Below, piece by piece: positions 1 to 9,497 of a DNA stretch of 64,000 bases. The stretch is from assembly GCF_017743865.1 (NCBI RefSeq), contig NZ_JAGHRJ010000002.1, positions 806,001 to 870,000 on the forward strand. Reading direction: 5' to 3'. The translations under genes and the position numbers were made by a program. Every line of letters begins with the position of its first letter. The first letter of the stretch is position 1. A model generated the notes under the pieces. The model was given only the letters and a program-made list of their open reading frames with translations. It made no database searches and was not told the DNA's origin. Source of the stretch: Labrenzia sp. R4_2 (GTDB taxonomy: Bacteria; Pseudomonadota; Alphaproteobacteria; Rhizobiales; Stappiaceae).

Positions 1-353
1 GAACAGCCATAAAAAACGCAACTATCGCGATTGGTAAAGGAACTTACCATGGGAGGTCTCACTTCGGTTATCTCGTCAAACCCGAAACACAACAATCAAA
101 AATTATTGCGAAACGATAATTTTAAAAATCACAACGATGATTATTTTGTCAACTGCAATGTTTTGAGTTTGCGTTTTTTTTCAAAATGGACTAGAGGCTC
201 TTTTCGTCAAAGGGCAGCACTCACCCGCGTACCAAGATCTTCCCTTGAGGATGAACGCGCGCTGAACGCACTGGCCCAAAGGCTCTGAGTTCGTAGAACG
301 AATTGATTTATCAAAGTGTATTGGCCTTTTCCCAATCAAGGCCGGAGGAAATC
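1..353. other. AT-rich upstream region, no gene recognised
   Basis: This stretch is clearly more AT-rich than the rest of the window. One open frame (31-288, plus strand) runs through it, but its composition is unlike a protein of this genome, it has no convincing ribosome site and it resembles no family I know. On the minus strand a TTGACA hexamer lies at 152-147 and could be the -35 box of a promoter reading out of the window to the left. I see nothing else. Confidence 0.4.
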
Positions 354-935
354 ATGACAGAGATGGAATGGTCCGAACGCGAAAAACGACTTACACGGAT
401 CAGGCGGGTATCTGCGTTCATGAAATGGATGGTCAGCGGAATTCTGGTCCTGATCTTGATTTTCGGCCTTATCGTGATTGTCGGGATTTCTCTGCCGAAC
501 GAACTGATGATCGCACCTGACGAAACCATTGATTTCGCCGACATTGAACGTCCACTTGGCGAGATCCCTCAAATCCAGCGCTTCGGCTTGTCGATTGTAT
601 CCGGAATCGCATTTGTGCTTTTGATGCTGGCCGGCTGGAACATTCGCCAGGTTTTCAAGCGGTTCCAAAGCATGGAGTTTTTCTCGCCCCAAACGCTCGC
701 CAGTGTCATTTCCTTTGGGGTCTGGCTCATCGCCTTTGCAACTTTTGACCTGATCAGCGATCCAGTTGGTTCTGTGCTTTTGACGTATGATTTTCCACCC
801 GGCGAACGGTCAATTGATGTGACCCTGGATGGGGGAGAACTGTTCTTCTTTGTTCTTGGGGCCCTGATGCTGCTTTTTGGCTGGATCTTGCGGGAAGCAG
901 CGCTCATCGCGGATGAAAACCGCCAATTTATCTGA
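354..935 (+). CDS. DUF2975 family membrane protein (copy 1)
   Basis: A 193-residue inner-membrane protein of the DUF2975 type. Four hydrophobic segments are visible, at about residues 22-45, 75-100, 110-135 and 160-185, with a charged N-terminus containing SEREKRLTRIRR. The chosen ATG at 354 follows a GGAGG at 344-348; an upstream in-frame extension to 303 is rejected because it lacks such a site. It is the first of two tandem paralogues of identical length (next gene 19 bases on) and is followed by a small Xre regulator. DUF2975 genes are often paired with a YozG-type regulator in other bacteria. The biochemical role of the family is unknown to me; membrane topology is inferred from hydrophobicity only. 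Confidence 0.85.
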   Translation: MTEMEWSEREKRLTRIRRVSAFMKWMVSGILVLILIFGLIVIVGISLPNELMIAPDETIDFADIERPLGEIPQIQRFGLSIVSGIAFVLLMLAGWNIRQVFKRFQSMEFFSPQTLASVISFGVWLIAFATFDLISDPVGSVLLTYDFPPGERSIDVTLDGGELFFFVLGALMLLFGWILREAALIADENRQFI

Positions 936-954
936 TTTGGGCCGAGGGATAAAA

Positions 955-1536
955 ATGGTCGACGCATCCATCAACGAACAGAGCAAACGCCTGAAGCGCA
1001 TTCGTATTGTGGCAAGACTGGTCAAGTGGATCGCAACCCTCTCCCTATTAATCACCTTGACGGTCGGGATCGGCCTGACCTTTGTGTTCCTTTTTCCTCA
1101 AGGGCCAGCGTGGAGCGTCGACGAAACAATCTGGGTTGGCGAAGGCGAAAGAGCGCTTGCGGCCATCCCAATTGAGCAACGGTTTATCCTGGCAGTGCTG
1201 CTGGTGGTCAACTTTGTGCTTGCTCTTGGAATCATTTGGGCGCTGCGATCAGTATGCCGGCATTTTGAATCTGGGGACTACTTTTCCCCGCAGGCTTTGG
1301 AAAATGTCTTTTCGCTCGGCGCATGGATGATTTCATTTGCGGTATTTGATATTGCCAGTGATCCGGTCGGGATCATGGTCGCGACACTTGATTATCCGGA
1401 AGTGGAGAGAGTCATTGACGTTTCCCTCGATGGCGGCGAAATTTTCACAATGATTCTTGGGGCGCTTATGTTGTTGTTTGGATGGATCTTTCGTGAGGCG
1501 GCCCTGCTTGCGGAAGAAAACCGGCAAATCGTCTAG
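955..1536 (+). CDS. DUF2975 family membrane protein (copy 2)
   Basis: Second tandem copy, also 193 residues. It shares with copy 1 the layout of four hydrophobic segments, an N-terminus with RLKRIRIVARLVKW, the central FFSPQ/YFSPQ-type motif, a SDPVG stretch, a LDGGE motif and a C-terminal LMLLFGWI(L/F)REAALxAxENRQ block. The ATG at 955 is chosen because it aligns with the start of copy 1; an in-frame extension to 877 would run into the coding region of copy 1. The pair most likely arose by duplication and has diverged considerably in the soluble loops. It probably forms an operon with copy 1 and the Xre gene 24 bases downstream. Function unknown. Confidence 0.85.
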   Translation: MVDASINEQSKRLKRIRIVARLVKWIATLSLLITLTVGIGLTFVFLFPQGPAWSVDETIWVGEGERALAAIPIEQRFILAVLLVVNFVLALGIIWALRSVCRHFESGDYFSPQALENVFSLGAWMISFAVFDIASDPVGIMVATLDYPEVERVIDVSLDGGEIFTMILGALMLLFGWIFREAALLAEENRQIV

Positions 1537-1560
1537 CATCAACGCATCAGGGTCTCGAAT

Positions 1561-1776
1561 ATGCCGATCATTATCGAACTGGATGTGATGCTCGCCCGCC
1601 GAAAGATGCGGTCAAAAGAGCTTGCCGAACGGATCGGCATCACCGAGCAGAATGTGTCCCTACTCAAGTCCGGAAAGGTGAAGGGCGTCCGCTTCGAAAC
1701 TTTGGAAAAGATCTGCGAAGTTCTGGACTGTCAGCCGGGCGACATTCTGATCTACCAAGCGCCAGAAGATCCATAA
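1561..1776 (+). CDS. Small Xre/YozG-type helix-turn-helix regulator
   Basis: A 71-residue protein that is almost entirely one Cro/CI-type helix-turn-helix: recognition region around ELAERIGITEQNVSLLKSG (residues 20-38), followed by a C-terminal FETLEKICEVLDCQPGDIL block. This block is characteristic of the YozG-like regulators encoded next to DUF2975 membrane proteins. It lies 24 bases after the second DUF2975 gene, so co-transcription is likely. By analogy the membrane proteins may modulate, or be modulated by, this DNA-binding partner; that is inference. The ribosome site is weak, which fits translational coupling. Confidence 0.88.
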   Translation: MPIIIELDVMLARRKMRSKELAERIGITEQNVSLLKSGKVKGVRFETLEKICEVLDCQPGDILIYQAPEDP

Positions 1777-1801
1777 CCCGTCAAATTTTCTTCAAATACA
1801 T

Positions 1802-1831
1802 ATGAAATTGCGGGGATTACTGTAATTTCAT
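1802..1831. promoter_or_regulatory. Inverted repeat between Xre and PilZ-like genes
   Basis: ATGAAATT (1802-1809) and AATTTCAT (1824-1831) are perfect inverted copies separated by 14 bases. A second AT-rich pair, GTCAAATTTT near 1779 and AAATTTTGAC near 1835, flanks it. No T run follows directly, so it is more likely an operator or mRNA hairpin than a strong terminator. It could be the target of the adjacent Xre protein; this is a guess. Confidence 0.3.
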
Positions 1832-1897
1832 CGCAAATTTTGACAATTAAAACGCTCCGGGATTATTGCGCATCATATCCTTTGGAGCCCATTTCTT

Positions 1898-2218
1898 ATG
1901 TATGCACCGTCAGTTACAGACAATACTGGAATACGGCTGGCACCGGCCTCCCGAACACGGTTGAGGCACGGAAAACTCCTCACAGTCGACAAAACCGACA
2001 TTTGTGATTGCACACTTTACGACCTTCAAAACGGCGGGACGGGTGTCGTCATCCCGGACGCCGAAGCTGATCTGCCCGACACGCTTTATGTCGCTGATAC
2101 CAAGCTTGCGACCGTGAACTTGGCGAAGGTGCGCTGGCGTGTTGGTTCCAACTTGGGGGTTTTGTATTTGGAAAAGCCCGTTCAGCTCAGCTTGAAGCAG
2201 TCAGCCAAAACAAAATAA
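1898..2218 (+). CDS. PilZ-like domain protein
   Basis: A 106-residue soluble protein. The arrangement of an arginine-rich start (SRTRLRHGKLL, residues 18-28), a D-L-Q-N-G-G-T-G stretch (about 42-49) standing where PilZ domains have a D/NxSxxG motif, and a closing beta segment with VRWRVGSNLGVLYL resembles a divergent PilZ domain, the family that binds cyclic di-GMP. The motif is not canonical, so ligand binding is uncertain. A GGAG lies about 12 bases upstream of the ATG. It stands alone between the DUF2975/Xre group and a shared terminator. Three GGDEF/EAL proteins occur elsewhere in the window, so a c-di-GMP effector would make sense. Confidence 0.6.
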   Translation: MYAPSVTDNTGIRLAPASRTRLRHGKLLTVDKTDICDCTLYDLQNGGTGVVIPDAEADLPDTLYVADTKLATVNLAKVRWRVGSNLGVLYLEKPVQLSLKQSAKTK

Positions 2219-2243
2219 CCGGCTGCGTTTCCCGCAGCCGGTT
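2217..2243. terminator. Bidirectional hairpin terminator
   Basis: AACCGGCTGCG (2217-2227) pairs perfectly with CGCAGCCGGTT (2233-2243) around a 5-base loop. The region sits between the convergent PilZ-like gene, whose stop codon it overlaps, and mutB, so it probably terminates both. Confidence 0.75.
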
Positions 2244-2266
2244 CGAATTTTGATTGCCAATTACGT

Positions 2267-4432
2267 TTATTCGGCAGCCTGGGCCGGCGCGTATCCAAGC
2301 TGAACATTCAGCTTTTCAATCAACCCAACAGCTGCTTCCGCAATGACAGTCCCCGGCGGAAAGATGGCTGCGGCTCCGGATTTATAAAGCTCATCGTAGT
2401 CTTGCGGCGGAACCACACCGCCCACGACGATCATGATGTCCTCCCGGCCCTCATCGGCCAGCGCCTTTTTCAGTGCTGGGACCAGCGTCAAATGACCTGC
2501 GGCCAGGGACGACACGCCAACCACATGGACATCGTTCTCAACCGCCTGCCGGGCCGCCTCTTCCGGGGTTTGGAACAACGGGCCGATGTCGACGTCAAAA
2601 CCGAGATCGGCAAAGGCCGAGGCAATCACCTTCTGGCCGCGGTCGTGACCGTCTTGCCCCATCTTGGCAACGAGGATACGCGGACGCCGGCCATCGTTGT
2701 CCTCAAACGTTGCAACGAGGCTTTGTACCTTTTCCATGGTGCCGGACATTGCGCCAGCCTCCCGCTTGTACACTCCTGAAATCGATTTGATCTCCGCTTT
2801 ATGACGGTCGAAGACCTTCTCCATTGCAAACGAGATTTCTCCGACGGTCGCCATCGCCCGCGCAGCCTTGACGGACAGATCCAGAAGATTGCCATCGCCG
2901 GTTTTCGCACACTCTGTCAGGGCATCGAGCGCGGCCTGCGTCTCCGCCTCGTTGCGCTCTGCGCGCAGCCGTTTCAGCTTGTCAATTTGGGCCGCCCGTA
3001 CAGTCGCATTGTCGACTTTGAGAACGTCGATGGCCTGTTCACTCTCAGGCTTGAACTTGTTGACGCCGACAACCGTTTGCGCACCGCTGTCGATCCGCGC
3101 CTGGGTCTTGGCCGCCGCTTCTTCGATCCGAAGCTTTGGAATACCCTTTTCAATGGCTTTTGCCATGCCGCCCAGCTCTTCGACTTCGCGGATGTGCGCC
3201 ATCGCCTTCTCGGCCAAATCTGCGGTCAGTTTCTCGACATAGTATGATCCGCCCCAAGGGTCGATAACCTTGGTGGTGCCGCTCTCCTGCTGCAGGAAAA
3301 GCTGTGTGTTCCGGGCAATCCGCGCAGAAAAGTCTGTCGGCAGCGCCAGTGCCTCGTCCAGCGCATTGGTGTGCAGCGACTGGGTGTGCCCCTGTGTCGC
3401 TGCCATTGCTTCCACACACGTACGGATGACGTTATTGAAGACATCCTGCGCCGTGAGCGACCAGCCGGACGTCTGAGAGTGGGTGCGCAGGGACAGGGAT
3501 TTTGGGTTCTTCGGCTGGAAGTTTTCTTCCATCAAGGTCGCCCAGATCAGGCGCGCAGCGCGCAGCTTTGCAACTTCCATGAAGAAGTTCATGCCAATCG
3601 CCCAGAAGAACGACAGGCGCGGCGCAAACTGGTCAATGTCCATGCCAGCCGCGACACCGGCGCGGGCATATTCGATCCCGTCCGCAATCGTGTAGGCGAG
3701 CTCCAGATCCGCCGTCGCACCCGCTTCCTGCATGTGATAGCCGGAAATGGAAATCGAGTTGAACCGCGGCATGTTCTGCGAGGTGTAGGCGAAGATATCG
3801 GAGATGATCTTCATCGACGACTTCGGCGGATAGATATAGGTGTTGCGGACCATGAACTCCTTCAGAATGTCATTCTGAATGGTGCCCGAGAGATCCTTTT
3901 GATCAACGCCCTGCTCTTCCGCAGCCACGATATAGAGCGCCAAAACCGGTAGGACGGCTCCGTTCATGGTCATGGAGACGCTCATCTTGTCCAGCGGAAT
4001 GCCGGAAAAGAGCGTGCGCATGTCATAGATCGAATCGATCGCAACACCGGCCATGCCAACATCACCCGAGACACGCGGATGATCGCTGTCATAGCCCCGG
4101 TGCGTGGCAAGATCGAAAGCAACCGAGAGACCCTTCTGACCAGCAGCAAGGTTCCGCCGGTAAAACGCATTTGAATCTTCGGCCGTCGAGAACCCAGCAT
4201 ATTGGCGCACAGTCCAAGGCTGCTGGACATACATCGTGGGATACGGCCCCCGCATGAACGGCGGAAGACCCGGCCAGGTGCCGATATGTTTCAGGTCGGC
4301 AATGTCACCGGCACTGTATGCAGCAGCAACATCGATGCCCTCAGGAGTGGTCCAGGCCGCCTCGTCCCCGGCATTGGCCGCGCCAAGCGCGTCCTGAAAC
4401 GGAACCTTGGAATAATCCGGAACCCGGCTCAT
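2267..4432 (-). CDS. mutB: Methylmalonyl-CoA mutase, large catalytic subunit
   Basis: Adenosylcobalamin-dependent isomerase that converts (R)-methylmalonyl-CoA to succinyl-CoA, the last step of propionyl-CoA assimilation. 721 residues, the normal length. The N-terminal substrate-binding barrel contains [19 protein letters not shown] and GVAIDS. The C-terminal B12 domain carries the cobalt-ligand motif DGHDRG (residues 594-599, ligand His596) followed by the GVSSLAAGH segment. The start codon overlaps the stop of mutA in a TCAT/ATGA arrangement (4429-4432), indicating translational coupling. No MeaB/ArgK chaperone gene is visible nearby. It could also serve the ethylmalonyl-CoA pathway or feed from methionine breakdown (mde cluster at 27-31 kb). 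Confidence 0.96.
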   Translation of the reverse strand: MSRVPDYSKVPFQDALGAANAGDEAAWTTPEGIDVAAAYSAGDIADLKHIGTWPGLPPFMRGPYPTMYVQQPWTVRQYAGFSTAEDSNAFYRRNLAAGQKGLSVAFDLATHRGYDSDHPRVSGDVGMAGVAIDSIYDMRTLFSGIPLDKMSVSMTMNGAVLPVLALYIVAAEEQGVDQKDLSGTIQNDILKEFMVRNTYIYPPKSSMKIISDIFAYTSQNMPRFNSISISGYHMQEAGATADLELAYTIADGIEYARAGVAAGMDIDQFAPRLSFFWAIGMNFFMEVAKLRAARLIWATLMEENFQPKNPKSLSLRTHSQTSGWSLTAQDVFNNVIRTCVEAMAATQGHTQSLHTNALDEALALPTDFSARIARNTQLFLQQESGTTKVIDPWGGSYYVEKLTADLAEKAMAHIREVEELGGMAKAIEKGIPKLRIEEAAAKTQARIDSGAQTVVGVNKFKPESEQAIDVLKVDNATVRAAQIDKLKRLRAERNEAETQAALDALTECAKTGDGNLLDLSVKAARAMATVGEISFAMEKVFDRHKAEIKSISGVYKREAGAMSGTMEKVQSLVATFEDNDGRRPRILVAKMGQDGHDRGQKVIASAFADLGFDVDIGPLFQTPEEAARQAVENDVHVVGVSSLAAGHLTLVPALKKALADEGREDIMIVVGGVVPPQDYDELYKSGAAAIFPPGTVIAEAAVGLIEKLNVQLGYAPAQAAE

Positions 4433-6264
4433 GCTTGGCCCTCCAGTTCTTGTTCTGCTGAAGCGCTTGGGAGCCCCAAGAGGCTGTGCGCATCACGAAG
4501 CAGTTCCAATATATCACAACCGGCAAAAACGAAGGTTCCGACACCGGCAGAACGATAAACGGCTTCCTTGTCGCCCGGCTTTCCTGCAAGGTAGATGTGT
4601 TTGGCCCCGCCATCGGAAAGGGCTTTCGCGGCAACTTCGGCCTCATTTTCGTAAACAGCGTCTGACGACACTATGCACACCAGCGCTGCGCCACTTTCCT
4701 TGAAAGCGGCCGCCATTTCCTCAACAGATCCATAAACAGCCGCTTCACTTGCCTTCAAACCGCCGGCTGCGAATGCGCTGGCCAGCCACGTGGCACGAGC
4801 CGTGAACTGCGCGAGCGGGCCAAGGGTCGCCAGGAAGATGCTTGGCGCCTGTCCCGTTGCCTGTTCATGTGCGTCCGCGGCAGCCCGGAGCGCCTCAAAA
4901 GGTTCGGCATAGCGCCAACCGTCGTCTGAGTCTGTCTTAGCGAGCACTTCCACGGGTTTTTCGCCAAGATTTGGGAACTCACTCACACCTGTGATCGGGC
5001 GTTTGCGCCGGGCGATATCCTTTTCGATTTTCGCTCTGGTTTCGGCAATATTCTTGTCTATCAATCCGCTTTTGCGCGCAGTAAGCAATCCACCCGCTGC
5101 CTCGATTACTTGGAAGAATGCCCATGCAGCTGCACAGAGTTGATCCGTGCGCGCCTCAATCGCTCCAGAACCCGCAGACGGATCCATGACCTTCGCCAGG
5201 CTGCTTTCTTCCAAAAGCATCGACTGGGTGTTGCGCGCGAGCCGGCGGGCGAACGCATCCGGCAAACCGATTGCTTCTGTGTGCGGCAATACACAAACAC
5301 TGTCAGCTCCACCGACACCGGCTGCAAAAGACGCCACCGTGTTGCGGAGGAGGTTCACCCAAGGATCGCGCTGGGTCAGCATTCGCCGGGAGGTGACCAT
5401 ATGCAGATCGGCAGGATCTTGCTTCACGCCGGCGCCTGACAAAACGGATGCCCAGAGTTTCCGGATGGCCCGGGCCTTGGAGATTGTGCCGAACTGATCA
5501 GCGTCGGCAACCAGAGTGATCGAAATCCGCGTAGCCCATTCTTCAGGCTCAAGCCCCGCATTTTCCAGAGCGCGCATGTGCGCAACAGCAGAGGAAAGCA
5601 CGAGCGCCAGCTCTTGCGCATCGCTCGCGCCGGCATTGTGCCAGGTTTGCCCGTCCGCGATCAGCAGGCGCAGCGGACTGCCACACGCTACACTTTCTTC
5701 TGCTGCGACCTTCAGCGCCGAGAGGTCGGCCCCATCAGTCTCTGCAGCAGAATTTGGATCATAGGAGGCGGTGAGGCGCACGGTCGCTGGCTCAATACCG
5801 GCGGATTTCAGATAGCTAAGGAACTCGCTAATGAGCCCTAGTGTCTGGCTTCCTGCGTCGATGCGGGTTTCGATCAGGTCTGGAAGCACACCAGCATAAA
5901 GTCGGGCAAAGTCACCCGCGGTCTTTATTTGGATACCTCGACCGGTTCCCAATCCAATTGGATCCAAGACAAGATCCAAACCGCTGGCGCCGCCTTCCAA
6001 GTCCTGCAGGATTTGCGCGTTGGCAACCAAAACGTCGGGAAGGTCGATCCGCTGTGAAATGGTCCAGGCACCCGGCTTACCTCGCAAAGCCCGGGCTGGC
6101 TGGTCGGTGCGGTTGGCGTAAAGCGGCTGGACCGGCAGACCGTCATCGGTGAGAGATGTCAGTCTATCCCTCGAGGCTCCTTTCAGAGCCTTGTCGACCG
6201 CAGACCACCAGGCCTCTTCATCGGCAGTGTAGAAATGATCTGGCCCAGAAAAACTAAGTGGCAT
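4429..6264 (-). CDS. mutA: Methylmalonyl-CoA mutase, small subunit
   Basis: Non-catalytic partner of the large mutase subunit in a heterodimer. 611 residues from the ATG at 6264, which follows a good GGGAGA ribosome site; a 20-residue N-terminal extension to 6324 is possible but has no such site. It resembles the large subunit throughout. Its C-terminal B12-like fold, including [18 protein letters not shown], lacks the DxHxxG cobalt-binding motif, as expected for the small subunit. It is the first gene of a two-gene operon with mutB, with overlapping stop and start. The family assignment rests on pairing, length and the degenerate B12 domain. Confidence 0.93.
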   Translation of the reverse strand: MPLSFSGPDHFYTADEEAWWSAVDKALKGASRDRLTSLTDDGLPVQPLYANRTDQPARALRGKPGAWTISQRIDLPDVLVANAQILQDLEGGASGLDLVLDPIGLGTGRGIQIKTAGDFARLYAGVLPDLIETRIDAGSQTLGLISEFLSYLKSAGIEPATVRLTASYDPNSAAETDGADLSALKVAAEESVACGSPLRLLIADGQTWHNAGASDAQELALVLSSAVAHMRALENAGLEPEEWATRISITLVADADQFGTISKARAIRKLWASVLSGAGVKQDPADLHMVTSRRMLTQRDPWVNLLRNTVASFAAGVGGADSVCVLPHTEAIGLPDAFARRLARNTQSMLLEESSLAKVMDPSAGSGAIEARTDQLCAAAWAFFQVIEAAGGLLTARKSGLIDKNIAETRAKIEKDIARRKRPITGVSEFPNLGEKPVEVLAKTDSDDGWRYAEPFEALRAAADAHEQATGQAPSIFLATLGPLAQFTARATWLASAFAAGGLKASEAAVYGSVEEMAAAFKESGAALVCIVSSDAVYENEAEVAAKALSDGGAKHIYLAGKPGDKEAVYRSAGVGTFVFAGCDILELLRDAHSLLGLPSASAEQELEGQA

Positions 6265-6801
6265 GGATACAGTCTCCCTTGCCGGCGTTTTTAGTCTGCA
6301 GGTTAAGCCTAAGCAACTCAGCATAAAGGGTAAGACTAATCAGAAGAAAGCCGTAAAGCACAAGTCTCCGCGATCCCACCAACCTCTAGAAGCATATTCG
6401 GAGCTGATTCCTTGACATAATTAATTAGGGGTTAAAAACAATTAATATTGTTATTTTTTACAATATACAAGAAGATGAAAAACAACTCCTGATAAACAAT
6501 TCAGTAATTTATACACCCCTTCCCGCTGGGGAAATGCAAACAAAATGGCATATAAAGCCAACTTGCAGGTTTTTCCATATTGGTACGATCATCAATTGTA
6601 TTGTAGCGTGAGTTTGTTGACGCATGGGAAGTTCTATCCACGGAAGAACAACAAATGTCCCACCAAATAAATGCGCGACGCTTCGAGTTTGGCTGGGGGC
6701 AGGTCACCTGTGCCATGCGCGAGTTAACCCATCAGGATCGCCAACAGCGTGTCTGTGGCGTGTCCAAAAAAGCGGCTTTCAAGCCGCAAAGGATGTGCAC
6801 A
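6265..6801. other. AT-rich divergent promoter region of mutAB and the LuxR gene
   Basis: No convincing gene. The part from about 6400 to 6620 is markedly AT-rich. It holds an inverted repeat ATATTGT (6445-6451) / ACAATAT (6460-6466) with an 8-base spacer, a plausible operator. Close to the LuxR start there is a perfect hairpin GCGGCTT (6772-6778) / AAGCCGC (6781-6787) with a 2-base gap, immediately before the AAAGGA ribosome site. An in-frame upstream extension of the LuxR gene to 6655 is possible but has unusual composition. Confidence 0.45.
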
Positions 6802-7503
6802 ATGCTTGATCAAACCGAATTGAAAAATAAACTGAGAGCGATCTCTGAGGCCAACGCGGCCCATCATGTTCTGGACATTTTGGAATCGAACCTTCGGCGT
6901 ATGGGGGCAACCCATATCCTGATAACCGGTCTGCCGATGCCCAACCGTCCGATCGACAACCTGGTGCAGCGCTTCCGCTGGCCAGATCAACGCAATGATG
7001 GCATCGAGAGCACGTCTCTGTCGGCAAATGACAGTGCCTTGATGCTGGGGCTGGGCTCAAACCGGGCCCGCATCTGGACGATCACGGCCGGTGACATGGA
7101 GCATTCCGATCTCATGGCCTCCGCTGGAGAGGGCAGTCAGATTGTGGTCGTACCTGTTACCGAGCTTTATCCATTCCAGGCATTTGTTTTTGCCAGTGGA
7201 CCGGCCCTGCAGGTCAGCAAATACGATCTGTCCAATCTTGAGGCACTGTCGGCAGCAGCATTCTCGCGCCTGCGTGAACTCGGTGTGGTCTCCGGCCAAC
7301 GCCCGGGCGCCCTGTCGACCCGCGAGCGCAAGGTTCTGGAACTGACAGCCTACGGCAAAACCGCCGGTGAGATCGCAGATGTTCTGGATATCTCCCAGCG
7401 GACAGTCCATGCGCATTTGCAAAATGCCAGTGTAAAGCTGAATGCATCCAACAAGACCCACACGGTAGTTGAGGCTCTGCGTTACGGACAAATCAACGTC
7501 TAG
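6802..7503 (+). CDS. LuxR-family transcriptional regulator
   Basis: 233 residues from the ATG at 6802, which has AAAGGA eight bases upstream. The C-terminal 65 residues form a LuxR/GerE helix-turn-helix: LSTRERKVLELTAYGKTAGE then IADVLDISQRTVHAHLQNAS. The N-terminal two thirds resemble the ligand-binding domain of quorum-sensing LuxR proteins only in general layout (NLVQRFRWP, then ALMLGLGSNRARIW). No luxI synthase is present in the window, so if it binds an acyl-homoserine lactone it would be a solo receptor. It may instead be a VisN/VisR-like regulator. Monocistronic, followed by a strong terminator. Confidence 0.82.
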   Translation: MLDQTELKNKLRAISEANAAHHVLDILESNLRRMGATHILITGLPMPNRPIDNLVQRFRWPDQRNDGIESTSLSANDSALMLGLGSNRARIWTITAGDMEHSDLMASAGEGSQIVVVPVTELYPFQAFVFASGPALQVSKYDLSNLEALSAAAFSRLRELGVVSGQRPGALSTRERKVLELTAYGKTAGEIADVLDISQRTVHAHLQNASVKLNASNKTHTVVEALRYGQINV

Positions 7504-7553
7504 GCAAACAACTAAAGTGCCCGCTTGGCACCTAGACCTGACTGCTTACAAAT

Positions 7554-7583
7554 GCCCCGTGGAGTTACCGCGGGGCTTTTTTT
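7554..7583 (+). terminator. Rho-independent terminator after the LuxR gene
   Basis: GCCCCG (7554-7559) pairs with CGGGGC (7571-7576 region) with extra pairs in the loop, followed by a run of seven or more T. It lies about 50 bases after the LuxR stop. Confidence 0.85.
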
Positions 7584-7632
7584 ATCACGATTGCAGAGAT
7601 CTCACGGTTCGGGACCTACAAATCAATCGAAG

Positions 7633-8607
7633 TCATGCGAAACCATCTTCAATCAGAGATGTTGCACGCCAGTTTTTCAAGGCACTGTCGAGATCAGTCT
7701 CGAAAACGTACCCTGATGACTTGAGCTTCGCCGGAACAATGTTCGTTGATACCACCAACTTCTGAATACGCGCCCGGTTAATGCCGTTCCTGATGCCAAA
7801 CGCATTCAGGGTTTCAAACGGCAGGCTCGCGAGCTTCATCAAAGGCAAGGGAACAACGCCCCGGGGCCGAGACAAGCCACCGGCTCGCTCAAAACTCTGG
7901 CAGATTTCTTCAATTGTATACGGGTGCGGATAGCAGAAGTTATAGAGCGATTGCCCTTCCTCCTGCCCCAGCATGAAATCGAAAGACCGGATCAATTCAT
8001 CAACATAGCCACACGCTTTGATCGTATCCTTGCGGCCTGGATAAAGGAAGAACCCCTTTTTTAAGGCACCAGCGAGCCGGGTGAAGTTGCCGTTTTCTCC
8101 AGCACCGAAGACGACTGCCGGCCTGGAAATCACCAGTTTACGGTCGGGTGCTTCTTGCTGCCAGCTTTGCTGGATCTGCTCGGCCAAAAGCTTGGACCAT
8201 CCGTAGGCGGATTGCGGCGCGGTGGGAGTGGTTTCTTCTTTCGGTGCCTCATCGGGGCCATACACTGCGATCGAGCTGGTAAAAACGATCTTTTTGACAC
8301 CTAATGCCCGTGCGAACTCGCAGATATGCGTCGCCCCGGCCACATTCGTTTCATAATACTCATGCGTTTCATGGCCAGGCGTCCGATGGATAGCTGCAAG
8401 ATTGTAGATAACATCAGGGGCCTGACACAGATCCACGGGCAGCGGCCAGCGAATATCTGCGATTTTGTAATCGACTGTCTCGACCGGTACGTGCGGGGCG
8501 ACCAGATCAACGCTCACCAGTTCCTTGAACTTGCCGCTTTCTTTCAAGGAAAGAAGCAGGTGGGACCCGATAAATCCGGCGCCGCCAAAGACTACAGCCC
8601 GCGACAT
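7633..8607 (-). CDS. NAD-dependent epimerase/dehydratase (extended SDR)
   Basis: 324-residue extended short-chain dehydrogenase of the nucleotide-sugar epimerase type. The N-terminal Rossmann motif GGAGFIGS is at residues 8-15, and TSSIAVYG precedes a YGWSK catalytic Tyr/Lys pair near residue 137. The C-terminal half is typical of NDP-sugar binding subdomains, with NFTRLAGALKKG and YVDELI. The substrate cannot be told from sequence; UDP- or GDP-sugars are likely. No other polysaccharide genes adjoin it. It is transcribed alone, divergently from the small hydrolase gene. Upstream 8608-8874 holds only promoters as far as I can see. Confidence 0.85.
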   Translation of the reverse strand: MSRAVVFGGAGFIGSHLLLSLKESGKFKELVSVDLVAPHVPVETVDYKIADIRWPLPVDLCQAPDVIYNLAAIHRTPGHETHEYYETNVAGATHICEFARALGVKKIVFTSSIAVYGPDEAPKEETTPTAPQSAYGWSKLLAEQIQQSWQQEAPDRKLVISRPAVVFGAGENGNFTRLAGALKKGFFLYPGRKDTIKACGYVDELIRSFDFMLGQEEGQSLYNFCYPHPYTIEEICQSFERAGGLSRPRGVVPLPLMKLASLPFETLNAFGIRNGINRARIQKLVVSTNIVPAKLKSSGYVFETDLDSALKNWRATSLIEDGFA

Positions 8608-8874
8608 GCTTTTCCCTCATCCTGAATTCGACCTAGTCAGAAAGCCCTAAAGACCTGAATAAATTACTGACAAATACGAAACGTTATCGTCAAATCTGCG
8701 CCTGACAGATTTGTTACATGAGGCATTCTTGAGTTTTACACGCAAGAGTTCAGATGAAGTCGAAATGCACCACCTGACCTCTCCTCAACCGACAGGCTTT
8801 CGGCTGGACCTCAGGAATAAAATATGGTTTCACGCAGCGCCTAGAGCTTTGCCCAACCCCAAAGGTGCCTTGTC

Positions 8875-9429
8875 TTGAAGATTTCCGAAACCGACATTCT
8901 GCTCATTCCCGGCTACGGCAAGACCCTGCCGGGCCATTGGCTGTTGCGCTGGCAAGACAAAATGCCCACCGCCCGTGTTGTGGCCCAGGCCGAACTGCAT
9001 CGCCCCACCAAAAAGGAGTGGGTGGATACGCTGGTCGGTCAGGTGGACGCTTGTGAACGTCCAGTCGTCTTGGTCGCCCATTCGCTGGGGTGCATTCTGG
9101 TTGCCCATGCGGCCAACGCCTTGAATGACAAGATCCGCGGTGCCTACCTTGTTGCTCCCTCCGATTGGGATCGCGACGGCCTCGTTCCAGAGTTTGATGG
9201 CGGTGACTTCAAACCCGTGCCAACCCATCCCCTCACCTTCCCGGGCCATCTTGTCGCGAGCCGGAACGATCCTTACTGCGACTATGAGCGGGCCCAGGAT
9301 TTTGCAAACGCCTGGGGCACGACATTCCAGGATGCCGGCGAAGCGGGCCATATCAATCTGGAAAGCGGGCACGGCCCGTGGCCGGAAGGCATGATGTCCT
9401 TTGCCCACTTTATGAAGAAGCTCGGCTAA
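8875..9429 (+). CDS. RBBP9/YdeN-type alpha/beta hydrolase
   Basis: 184-residue small serine hydrolase. It begins with the family signature ILLIPGYGKTLPGHWLLRW and carries the nucleophile elbow AHSLGC (Ser70 counted from the TTG start). A later Asp (SRNDPYC) and His (EAGHINLESGHGPWPEG) complete the triad. The start is the TTG at 8877-8875 region (first base 8875), because no ATG or GTG in frame precedes the first beta strand; an AAAGG lies about 10 bases upstream. Physiological substrate unknown; the family contains carboxylesterase-like enzymes. The gene stands alone, with the HpcH aldolase convergent downstream. Confidence 0.85.
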   Translation: MKISETDILLIPGYGKTLPGHWLLRWQDKMPTARVVAQAELHRPTKKEWVDTLVGQVDACERPVVLVAHSLGCILVAHAANALNDKIRGAYLVAPSDWDRDGLVPEFDGGDFKPVPTHPLTFPGHLVASRNDPYCDYERAQDFANAWGTTFQDAGEAGHINLESGHGPWPEGMMSFAHFMKKLG

Positions 9430-9497
9430 ACCGGCGGAGTTCTCTAAAGTTCGCTTCGCCCGCAAGTCTGTCCGTACTGCCTCGCCAACAGTATTCC

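Noticed and set aside
31..288. 85-codon frame at the left edge
   Set aside because: AT-rich, no ribosome site, mixed composition and no family; more likely non-coding.
2230..2250. tRNA T-loop-like GGTTCGAATTT
   Set aside because: It is part of the shared terminator hairpin and there is no acceptor or anticodon stem around it.
6802..7503. Quorum-sensing pair (luxR with luxI)
   Set aside because: No acyl-homoserine lactone synthase gene is present in the window, so only a solo LuxR-type regulator can be claimed.
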